Shown: piece after piece, positions 1 to 5,272 of the stretch
How the letters are laid out: each line of letters starts with the position of its first letter
Numbering within the stretch: position 1 is the first letter of the stretch
Assembly (NCBI GenBank): GCA_024405235.1
Contig: JAKSPA010000140.1
Span: 1-5,272, forward strand
Length of the DNA stretch: 5,272 bases
Reading direction: 5' to 3'
Source: Lentisphaeria bacterium
Lineage (GTDB): Bacteria; Verrucomicrobiota; Lentisphaeria; Oligosphaerales; Oligosphaeraceae
The notes under the pieces: model-generated
Database searches by the model: none
The model's input: the letters and a program-made list of their open reading frames with translations, nothing else
What the model was told of the DNA's origin: nothing
Program-made: the position numbers and the translations under genes

Positions 1-791
1 GCCATCTTGTCGTTTTTCATATATGCTTGCATGGCCTCTTTCGTTTCGTCCTCGCAGAGGAGAACGATTTCGAAATTGTTGTGGAGTTTCTTTTGCGCAT
101 TGTGGAATTTGACAAGTTCAGGCGTGAAATTACGGCATGGGCCGCACCATGAGGCCGAATGGTAGATTCCGACGATCTTGCCGCGAAGAATGTCAGTGGC
201 GACATTTTCTCCTCTGGCATTCGTCAACTGCTTGCCGAAATACTTTTCGTACCAGATGTCTTCCGGAGTGATTTCGGCCTTTTCCCAAAGATCGAAGATT
301 TTGGTGCCCTTTTCGGTCACCTCTTCGCGCGCATTGGTCGAGATGAGCTGTCCCTTTTTGTTCAGCACGAACAATGTAGGAATCTGGTTGACTTGGAACC
401 ATTTCATGACATCAGTCCTCTTTGCGGATTTATATGGTATCGCAAGCCACGGCATCTTGGTCTCTGTCATATAGTTGCGCATGCTCTCCTCATCGCGGTC
501 GTAGCTGATGAATACGATTTCGAAGGCTTTTTGCTGTGCTTTCAACTCGTTGCAGAATTGAACCAGCTGAGGAGTGAATGCACGGCATGGCGGGCACCAA
601 TGCGCCGAAAAATAAATCGCCACGATCTTGTCATTCAGGCTGGCGGACGACATGGTCTGTCCCTGGGCGTTCACCAATTCCGTTCCGAACAGTTCTTCCT
701 GCCAGCTCTTTTCGATCTTTTCATTTTCGGCGAATGCCGCCGAAGCCAACAGCAGCATCACTGCAAGTCCAAGAAGGAATCCGCGTTTCAT
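1..791 (-). CDS. Exported nucleoredoxin-like protein with tandem thioredoxin domains (C-terminus outside window)
   Basis: I read this frame directly: ATG at 791-789, open for 263 codons to the window edge, so the 3' end is missing. Residues 1-21 form a signal peptide (K2-R3, a hydrophobic Leu/Ala core, cleavage motif AFA before E22), so the protein acts outside the cytoplasm. Two thioredoxin/TlpA-like domains follow. Domain 1 has the active site WCPPC at 65-69 and the cis-proline loop QIPT at 136-139. Domain 2 has WCGPC at 215-219. Each active site sits in the nucleoredoxin-type context SAxWCxPCRxFTPxLVxF. The two units are offset by exactly 150 residues and share about half their residues. 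Expected role: thiol-disulfide exchange, most likely as a reductant, by analogy with TlpA, ResA and nucleoredoxin. The partner protein is unknown. An AGGAGA ribosome binding site supports the start. Further domains could follow beyond the window. Fold and export are confident; the physiological role is not. Confidence 0.93.
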   Translation of the reverse strand, partial: MKRGFLLGLAVMLLLASAAFAENEKIEKSWQEELFGTELVNAQGQTMSSASLNDKIVAIYFSAHWCPPCRAFTPQLVQFCNELKAQQKAFEIVFISYDRDEESMRNYMTETKMPWLAIPYKSAKRTDVMKWFQVNQIPTLFVLNKKGQLISTNAREEVTEKGTKIFDLWEKAEITPEDIWYEKYFGKQLTNARGENVATDILRGKIVGIYHSASWCGPCRNFTPELVKFHNAQKKLHNNFEIVLLCEDETKEAMQAYMKNDKM

Positions 792-796
792 AGTAT

Positions 797-802
797 TCTC
801 CT
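797..802 (-). promoter_or_regulatory. Ribosome binding site of the nucleoredoxin-like gene
   Basis: The minus strand reads AGGAGA, then a five-base spacer (ATACT), then the ATG at 791. This is a near-ideal Shine-Dalgarno sequence and decides the start. It stands out because the esterase, permease and ATPase genes have weak or no such motif. Confidence 0.8.
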
Positions 803-829
803 GTGTTTTGTGTGGAAAGTCAGTTTTCT

Positions 830-885
830 ATGCAAGGCAAATGATTTTTGCACGCGCGCATGACAAGCGGAAGCGTGCGTTGCAT
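830..885 (-). repeat. Weak nested inverted repeats in the gap between esterase and nucleoredoxin-like genes
   Basis: The 146-bp gap 792-937 has no gene that I can see. On the plus strand GCACGC (850-855) is matched by GCGTGC (873-878), and just outside it ATGCAA (830-835) is matched by TTGCAT (880-885). The offset is 14 nt on one side and 1 nt on the other. TGCAA (831-835) could instead pair with TTGCA (848-852), so the alternatives exclude each other. No T-run follows the stem in the direction of transcription, so this is not a convincing terminator. The element would lie in the leader of the nucleoredoxin-like gene, ending about 40 nt before its start codon, or in the esterase 3' UTR. The arms are short and could be chance. 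Confidence 0.25.
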
Positions 886-937
886 GGCATCCCCTTGGGG
901 GCAAAGCCTCTGCGTCTCCTGAAGATCGTCGCGTTGG

Positions 938-2206
938 CTAGTCTCCCAGCAGGAAGCGCGAAATGTATGTCCAGTAGAGCGCTTCGTACTCGACGGGGCC
1001 GTCCGTATGGCCATGGTGGATCTTGTGGTAAACGAGTTTCTGACCGCCAAGACAGTTCGCGGCGGCGAACACGCTGGACGGTGTGCATGTCGTGTCTATG
1101 TATCCTGCACTGATGAAGACAGGGACCTTGATATGACGCGCGAAATTGGCGGCGTCGAAGTAGCGCAGGAAATCCGAATATTGTGCCAGTTCGTCTATCT
1201 GGCATGTGGGAGTGTGCTGTCCGACATTGACGCCCCCGCAATCGCAGAATGCAGGCACGCCGCAGAACGCCGCGCGGATTTGCGGGCAGAGGGCGGTAAG
1301 ATAGAGGCCGAACATGCCGCCCTGGCTGACGCCTAGATACGCAATGTGCCCTTTGTCGATCTGCGGCAGGTCGGAGACGATGTCGCAGAGGCGTTTGCTT
1401 CCGAGAATGGCGCGGTAGAAGAAATTGTTGGTCAGATCGCGGGCTTCGATGTTCTCCAGCCAGTACTCCTGCGACGGGAATTGCTTTACGTATTCATCGT
1501 GCTGCTTTCTGTGTTCGGCGACCGTCGGCATGGGCTTGTAGCTGTGGACGCCTATGGTGAGCGTCGCCACGCGGCCTGGAATGAACCGCTCCACATTGGC
1601 GTTGTGCTCCTTGAATGTCGCGAGCTCCTGACCATATCCTGCGCCTTCCACGTAGATTAGCAGCGGGACCTTTTCGTCGGTTCTCGGAAGCTTGAGATAG
1701 CCGTAGTGCTTTGTGCCGTTGACGTTGTCGCATTCCACATCGTAGTAGATATTGTCGTCTGTGGAATCATCCTTGAGTTCCGTCATTTTGAAATTCGCGG
1801 GAATGGCATCCATCGCGGCGAATGCCTTGTTCCAGAAATCCATGAAATCCTCTGGCTCTGGGAGGGTAGGATAGATCCGTTCGGGATCGAAGGCCATTCC
1901 GAGAAGGCGCTGTTCAAGCCCCTTGCCCTTTACGAGACAGCGCAGGATGCCAGGCCGTCCAAGCGTGTAGCTGAAGACGTAGGGCTCGCTTTCGCTGGCA
2001 GTGATCGTGCGCCTGACGAGAACCGCCGCGCCATCGCACGTGAGAAGAACGTCAAGCGGGACATCTTTGTCGCATGTGATTCTGATTTCGGCCATTTCGC
2101 CGACGTGGTAGTAGTGTGAGTCCCTGTCGCAAGTGACATTTATGCCTGCCGCACAACTCAATGCGACCATTCCAGCCGCTACTGCGCAAACTTTTTTGCA
2201 ATCCAT
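938..2206 (-). CDS. Secreted acetyl-esterase-like alpha/beta hydrolase (AXE1 / CE7-related)
   Basis: 422 residues, ATG at 2206, TAG at 938-940. An N-terminal export signal (K4-K5, then a hydrophobic stretch to about residue 20) precedes a beta-rich Ig-like region (about 25-100). The AXE1/cephalosporin-C-deacetylase-type hydrolase follows (about 105-420). The nucleophile elbow is GVSQGG with Ser294. Asp371 lies in GYIDTTCTPSSVFAAAN, which closely matches the CE7 acid motif, and the His is most likely His400. The Asp-to-His spacing of 29 equals that remembered for the characterised CE7 enzyme TM0077. Expected reaction: deacetylation of O-acetylated sugars or oligosaccharides outside the cytoplasm. 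The CE7 RGQ motif is absent and the usual His-Glu pair reads His-Thr, so this is a divergent relative with uncertain substrate. It has 16 cysteines. C18 lies in ALSC, a poor lipobox, so lipidation is possible but not favoured. The Shine-Dalgarno is weak (AGAGA, four bases before ATG). The gene may have its own promoter. Confidence 0.88.
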   Translation of the reverse strand: MDCKKVCAVAAGMVALSCAAGINVTCDRDSHYYHVGEMAEIRITCDKDVPLDVLLTCDGAAVLVRRTITASESEPYVFSYTLGRPGILRCLVKGKGLEQRLLGMAFDPERIYPTLPEPEDFMDFWNKAFAAMDAIPANFKMTELKDDSTDDNIYYDVECDNVNGTKHYGYLKLPRTDEKVPLLIYVEGAGYGQELATFKEHNANVERFIPGRVATLTIGVHSYKPMPTVAEHRKQHDEYVKQFPSQEYWLENIEARDLTNNFFYRAILGSKRLCDIVSDLPQIDKGHIAYLGVSQGGMFGLYLTALCPQIRAAFCGVPAFCDCGGVNVGQHTPTCQIDELAQYSDFLRYFDAANFARHIKVPVFISAGYIDTTCTPSSVFAAANCLGGQKLVYHKIHHGHTDGPVEYEALYWTYISRFLLGD

Positions 2207-2231
2207 TTTGTCTCTACAAATTATTTGGGGA

Positions 2232-2237
2232 ATTATA
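2232..2237 (-). promoter_or_regulatory. Candidate -10 box for the esterase gene
   Basis: The minus strand contains a perfect TATAAT at 2237-2232, about 25 bases before the esterase ATG, in an AT-rich stretch. It would give a leader of roughly 20 nt. I find no recognisable TTGACA-like -35 at 15-19 bp spacing (the 17-bp position reads AAGCAA) and no extended TGn. The call therefore rests on one hexamer plus its position between two co-directional genes 202 bp apart. Confidence 0.35.
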
Positions 2238-2269
2238 TACCAAAGTTTCCGTTATTGCTTGACGATACG

Positions 2270-2380
2270 GACTTGTCCTGCGCCCGAGTCGCAAGCCTCG
2301 GGAAAACACACCATCAGAACGCGCAGGCAACTCAAGTATGTAATTTCCAATTATTATGGGTTTATGTGTTCGGACAAGTC
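2270..2380 (-). other. Nested three-stem inverted-repeat element, possible structured RNA or regulatory site
   Basis: In the intergenic region between permease and esterase, one continuous plus-strand arm (2270-2288) is complementary in three consecutive pieces to three separate downstream segments. CCGAG (2284-2288) pairs with CTCGG (2297-2301) over an 8-nt loop. CCTGCGC (2277-2283) pairs with GCGCAGG (2321-2327). GACTTGT (2270-2276) pairs with ACAAGTC (2374-2380), and this last match can extend to 9 bp as GACTTGTCC/GGACAAGTC. The stems abut on one side and are separated on the other by 19 and 46 nt. All stems are canonical pairs. The element precedes the TATAAT box, so it is either in the importer operon's 3' UTR, in a longer esterase leader, or a DNA site. 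No U-run follows, so it is not a standard terminator. It matches no RNA family that I recognise. Confidence 0.45.
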
Positions 2381-2408
2381 GGAAAGTCCATTCTGCATTA
2401 ATTGAGAA

Positions 2409-3446
2409 TTATGAAGTTTTCTCTTTTCGCTGCAGAAGGACAGCGACGATGACAATCACGCCTTTGAAGGCTTCGCGAAGGAATGGCGGCACTCCCATGA
2501 GATTCAGGAGGTTATTCATAACGCCGATGATCAGCACGCCGAGCATGGTTCCTACAATCGAACCGCGGCCGCCGCTCATGCGCGTTCCGCCGACGATTAC
2601 GGAAGCGATGGCGTCCATTTCGCTGCCGCTTCCCGCGTTGGAGTAATCCATGGAACCCAGTCTGCTTATTTGGATGGTGGAAGCCAGCGCCACCAGACAT
2701 CCCGTGAGAATGTAAACCCAACGTTTTATCGCATTGACGTTGATTCCAGAAAGTTTAGCCGCCTTTTCATTGGAACCGATGGCGATGACATGGTTTCCGA
2801 ATACGGTTTTCCTGAAGAGGAAGTGGAGCAATACAGCCACGACAAGCCAGTAGATGATTGGCATCAGCATGAAATCGCCTGTCTTCAGGCTTGCAAAATT
2901 CAAGAAAGGCTCTGGGAAGACGGGCGTGCGTTTCTGCATGAAGAACTGCGTGAGACTCCTGAAGAGTTTCATTGTTCCGAGAGTCACGATAAATGGCGGT
3001 ATTCTGCCGTTTGCAATCAGAAGGCCGTTGAGGCCTCCGAGCAATGCGCAAGCAAGGATGACAAGAAGCAGTGCGATCGCGAAGGCCATCCAGCCATGAA
3101 TTCCTGCGGCTGCGAGAATGCCGTGTCCCGATGAATCTGTCAGAAGCATGAAGAGTGCTCCTGTCATGCAGAGAGTGGAACCGACCGCCAGATCGATTCC
3201 GCCTGAGACGAGAACGAATGTCATGCCAAGAGAAATGATGCCGACGGTGGCGTTGTTTCGCAGGACATTGATCCAGTTGGTGCAGAAGGACGAGAACCAG
3301 TCGCCGAACGAATCAAAGTGGACTCCAAGCGCAAGTGTCTGCACGATCACCATGACCGCCAGAGCGATGCAGGTGCTGAAAAGCGGATTCTCGCGCCACT
3401 GGCGCCTGATCCATGAGAAAACTGTTCTGATTTTTGAATTCGACAT
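2409..3446 (-). CDS. Sugar ABC transporter permease, RbsC type
   Basis: 345 residues, ATG at 3446, TAA at 2409-2411. It is an integral inner-membrane permease of the ribose/galactose/xylose family (BPD_transp_2), which forms a homo- or heterodimeric channel with the ATPase encoded just upstream. Family hallmarks occur in order: first hydrophobic segment about 22-42; GMTFVLVSGGIDLAVGS at 74-90; the NGLLIANGRIPPFIVTLGTM region at 140-159; the FGNHVIAIGSNEKAAKLSGI cytoplasmic loop at 216-235, the likely ATPase contact; and a conserved region with GGTRMSGGRGSIVGT at 286-300, followed by the last membrane segments. The Lys/Arg-rich N-terminus (R7, R14, R15, R18) and C-terminus (KEK) look cytoplasmic. 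Length is normal for the family (about 310-350). The gene starts 10 bases after the ATPase stop with no visible Shine-Dalgarno, which suggests translational coupling. Family is near certain; the transported sugar cannot be told from this protein. Confidence 0.96.
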   Translation of the reverse strand: MSNSKIRTVFSWIRRQWRENPLFSTCIALAVMVIVQTLALGVHFDSFGDWFSSFCTNWINVLRNNATVGIISLGMTFVLVSGGIDLAVGSTLCMTGALFMLLTDSSGHGILAAAGIHGWMAFAIALLLVILACALLGGLNGLLIANGRIPPFIVTLGTMKLFRSLTQFFMQKRTPVFPEPFLNFASLKTGDFMLMPIIYWLVVAVLLHFLFRKTVFGNHVIAIGSNEKAAKLSGINVNAIKRWVYILTGCLVALASTIQISRLGSMDYSNAGSGSEMDAIASVIVGGTRMSGGRGSIVGTMLGVLIIGVMNNLLNLMGVPPFLREAFKGVIVIVAVLLQRKEKTS

Positions 3447-3456
3447 AGTGAAAAGA

Positions 3457-4944
3457 TTAAAGTTCGACGCCGGTTGCCAGTTTCATAATGTTGCCTTCCG
3501 TCAAGCGCTCTCCTGAGAGCTCTCCCTGGATCTTGCCGTGGAACATTACGATGGCTCTGGTGCATAGGCGCTGGATTTCCTGCCCTTCGGCTGAAATGAC
3601 GATGACAGCGACGCCTTTTTCCGCCACTTTGCGGATGATCTCGTAGATCTCCTGCTTGGCGCCGATGTCCACGCCTTGTGTCGGATTGTCTAGGACAAGC
3701 ACCTTCGGCGATCTGCCGAGCCAACGTGCCAGAATGACCTTCTGCTGATTGCCGCCGGAAAGTGTCGTGATCAAATCGTCGATGTCGGAGTATTTCAGGT
3801 GGAAATTGTCCGAATGTGTCTTGAATTCCGCTTTTTGGCGTTCTTTTCTGACGAAGCCAAATTTGGCGAAATGCGACAACGACGCGAGTGTGCCGTTCGT
3901 CAAGACGCTGAGATCAGGCACGATAGCGTTTTCCTTTCTGTTGCTTGGGACGTATGCGATTCCTGCCTTGACTGCCGCCGAAGTGGATTTCGCGTGGTAT
4001 TTTTTCCCTTCAAGCCAAACGGTTCCGCTGTAGTCAGGCGTGTCTCCAAACAGGCTGCGGAAGATTTCGCTGTGGCCTGCGCCAAGCAGTCCAGTGAAAC
4101 CGAGAATCTCTCCCGCATGAACTGAAAACGCTATTTTCTCGAATTCGTTCTTGCGGCTCATGCCTTCGACAGAGAGAATAATTGGCTTCTCCTCCGCCTG
4201 GAAAGCGCTGTGCGCCAAACCTGCCAGTTCATGACCGACTATCAATTCGGACAAATCGGCCGCAGTGACGTCGGAAATCTTTCCCGTGCCGACAAGACTG
4301 CCGTTTCTCAACACGGCGTAAGCCGTGCATAATTCCTTTATTTCATTTAACTTATGTGAAATGAATATTATCGTGACGCCTTGAGCGGCCAGACGGCGCA
4401 CGAGTTCGAACAGCCGGCCGATTTCCTGCTCCGTCAGCGACGTTGTCGGTTCGTCCATGATTATGACCTTCGCCTTGAAAAGCAGCGCGCGCGCGATGGC
4501 GACGATCTGCTTGCTGGAGGCGTCAAGGCTGCGCATCATGTCCGTCGCCTTTATATCTACTTTCAGTTCGGAGAATATCCTGACGGTTTCTTCATTCATT
4601 CTCTTTCTGTCAAGGAAGCCGAAACGCCTGCGATATTCGCGCCCGATGAATATGTTTTCGGCGACAGTCAGATCGTTTACGGGACAAAGCTCCTGGTGAA
4701 TGAATGCGATGCCGCATTTCATGGAGTCGTTCGGAGTGGCGAACGATACCGCCTTGCCGTCAAGAAAGATGTTCCCTTCTGTCGGAGGGAACATTCCTCC
4801 GAGAATATTCATCAGTGTCGATTTGCCTGCTCCGTTCTCGCCGAGCAAGGCAAAAATCTGGCCTGCGTCAATGGAGAAGCTCACTCCATGGAGCACTTCA
4901 TTGACGCCGAAGGCCTTTCGAATTGATTCGAATCGTATGTTCAC
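3457..4944 (-). CDS. Sugar ABC transporter ATP-binding protein with two nucleotide-binding domains (RbsA/MglA/XylG type)
   Basis: 495 residues, the usual length for this family. Domain 1 has Walker A GENGAGKST at 35-43, Q-loop Gln84, a degenerate signature (SLDASSKQ, 139-146), Walker B VIIMDEP at 160-166 and switch His197. Domain 2 has a degenerate Walker A (GLLGAGHSE, 285-293, His291 instead of Lys), an intact signature LSGGNQQK at 395-402, and a Walker B ending LDNP (418-421), with Asn420 where a catalytic Glu is normal. The active composite site should therefore be domain 1 Walker A/B plus domain 2 signature. It energises uptake at the inner-membrane face together with the RbsC-type permease. 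The start is GTG at 4944: an in-frame TAA lies two codons upstream, and no ATG fits before Walker A. The start matches the family's N-terminus. There is no clear Shine-Dalgarno. The gap to the binding-protein stop is six bases, so re-initiation is likely. Confidence 0.96.
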   Translation of the reverse strand: MNIRFESIRKAFGVNEVLHGVSFSIDAGQIFALLGENGAGKSTLMNILGGMFPPTEGNIFLDGKAVSFATPNDSMKCGIAFIHQELCPVNDLTVAENIFIGREYRRRFGFLDRKRMNEETVRIFSELKVDIKATDMMRSLDASSKQIVAIARALLFKAKVIIMDEPTTSLTEQEIGRLFELVRRLAAQGVTIIFISHKLNEIKELCTAYAVLRNGSLVGTGKISDVTAADLSELIVGHELAGLAHSAFQAEEKPIILSVEGMSRKNEFEKIAFSVHAGEILGFTGLLGAGHSEIFRSLFGDTPDYSGTVWLEGKKYHAKSTSAAVKAGIAYVPSNRKENAIVPDLSVLTNGTLASLSHFAKFGFVRKERQKAEFKTHSDNFHLKYSDIDDLITTLSGGNQQKVILARWLGRSPKVLVLDNPTQGVDIGAKQEIYEIIRKVAEKGVAVIVISAEGQEIQRLCTRAIVMFHGKIQGELSGERLTEGNIMKLATGVEL

Positions 4945-4950
4945 GGACGG

Positions 4951-5272
4951 TTAGTACGGAGAATTTGCATCAAGGAACTCCGCGCAGTTGTCGCGATCGA
5001 CGATTGTCGTCGGGATGATGATTTGCTTTTCCACGTTTTTGCCGCATGCCAGATCGTATGCCGCATTCACAGCGGTGATGACCATGGACGGAGAGTAGAG
5101 CGCGGACTGCACATATATATCCTTATAAAGAGGCATCATCTTGAAGTACTCCTGGCAACCGCCGCCGCCTGTGACCGCCTTGATGTCTTTGCGCTCTGCT
5201 TCCTTGATTGCCTGCAGCACGCCGATGGAGGTCTCGTCGTCAATTGAGAAGACGCCGTCGATTTGGGGATTC
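4951..5272 (-). CDS. Periplasmic sugar-binding protein of ribose type, C-terminal part (5' end outside window)
   Basis: I read this open frame from the window edge (first full codon at 5271) to TAA at 4951-4953: 106 residues, about the last third of a Peripla_BP_4 (RbsB-like) solute receptor. The part numbered 4-27 here (IDGVFSIDD, then SIGVLQAIKEAER) matches the RbsB C-terminal-lobe segment that carries a ligand Asn. It is followed by a strand (DIKAVTGGGG), a helix region, the segment VQSALYSPSMV, and the family-typical ending IPTTIVDRDNCAEFL (86-100). Known role of the family: capture of a sugar or similar small molecule outside the membrane and delivery to the RbsC-type permease. The signal peptide and most ligand residues are not visible. 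At three positions where E. coli RbsB contacts ribose, this protein appears to differ, so ribose itself is unlikely. It is the first gene of the importer operon that can be seen here. Confidence 0.9.
   Translation of the reverse strand, partial: NPQIDGVFSIDDETSIGVLQAIKEAERKDIKAVTGGGGCQEYFKMMPLYKDIYVQSALYSPSMVITAVNAAYDLACGKNVEKQIIIPTTIVDRDNCAEFLDANSPY

Noticed and set aside
159..863. 234-codon plus-strand open frame
   Set aside because: It runs opposite to the nucleoredoxin-like gene, which has a signal peptide, two CxxC active sites and a good ribosome binding site. The plus-strand product shows no recognisable family or signal.
850..878. GCACGC/GCGTGC stem as a terminator after the esterase
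   Set aside because: In the direction of transcription the stem is followed by AAAAATC, not a T-run, and the loop is long.
628..1113. 161-codon plus-strand open frame crossing the 792-937 gap
   Set aside because: It overlaps the ends of two well-supported minus-strand genes and has low-complexity Arg/Ser-rich sequence typical of antisense translation.
2259..2264. TTGACG as a plus-strand -35 box
   Set aside because: No -10 hexamer lies at suitable spacing (2282-2287 is GC-rich), and there is no plus-strand gene downstream.
2283..2302. CCCGAG/CTCGGG hairpin as an intrinsic terminator for the importer operon
   Set aside because: On the minus strand the T-run precedes rather than follows the hairpin. 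It is better described as the inner part of the nested element.
2270..2380. Integron attC site or transposon end
   Set aside because: No R'/R'' core sites of the GTTRRRY type, no integrase or transposase nearby, and the one-sided insertions of 19 and 46 nt are far larger than attC extrahelical bases.
2133..2405. 90-codon plus-strand open frame covering the 2207-2408 intergenic region
   Set aside because: It begins inside the esterase signal-peptide region on the opposite strand, has no ribosome binding site, and the product has no recognisable motif.
4381..4926. 181-codon plus-strand open frame opposite the ATPase gene
   Set aside because: The minus strand encodes Walker A, signature and Walker B motifs here. 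The plus-strand product is an antisense shadow.
1..5272. tRNA, rRNA, CRISPR array or insertion sequence
   Set aside because: I found no cloverleaf, no regularly spaced direct repeats and no transposase-like frame. Nearly all of the window is accounted for by five co-directional genes.

Overview
The window holds five genes, all on the minus strand, so transcription runs from high to low coordinates. Two of them are cut by the window edges. No lineage-specific marker is present. Moderate GC, weak or absent Shine-Dalgarno sequences in front of most genes, an exported two-thioredoxin-domain protein and a secreted AXE1-type esterase next to a ribose-type ABC importer all fit an anaerobic carbohydrate-degrading bacterium. 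The Lentisphaerota/Verrucomicrobiota (PVC) group is my best guess, held with low confidence.

Layout in transcription order: (1) 5272-4951, the C-terminal third of a ribose/galactose-type periplasmic substrate-binding protein; (2) 4944-3457, a double-domain sugar ABC ATPase of the RbsA/MglA type with a GTG start only six bases after the previous stop; (3) 3446-2409, an RbsC-type permease. These three form one tightly packed importer operon whose promoter lies outside the window. (4) A 202-bp intergenic region (2408-2207) holds an unusual set of nested inverted repeats (2270-2380) and a TATAAT box just before the next gene. (5) 2206-938 is an exported acetyl-esterase-like alpha/beta hydrolase (AXE1/CE7-related). 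(6) A 146-bp gap (937-792) contains weak inverted repeats. (7) 791-1 is an exported nucleoredoxin-like protein with two tandem thioredoxin domains (WCPPC and WCGPC). Its end lies outside the window, and it has the only convincing ribosome binding site seen here.

Taken together, the importer would bring a sugar or sugar-like solute into the cell, and the secreted esterase could remove acetyl (or other acyl) groups from carbohydrate outside the cytoplasm before uptake. The esterase has 16 cysteines, so a neighbouring extracytoplasmic thiol-disulfide protein may matter for its folding. That link is inference from gene order only. The most unexpected item is the nested inverted-repeat element between permease and esterase. 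Three successive stems share one continuous 19-nt strand, which looks like a structured RNA or a regulatory DNA site that I cannot assign to a known class.
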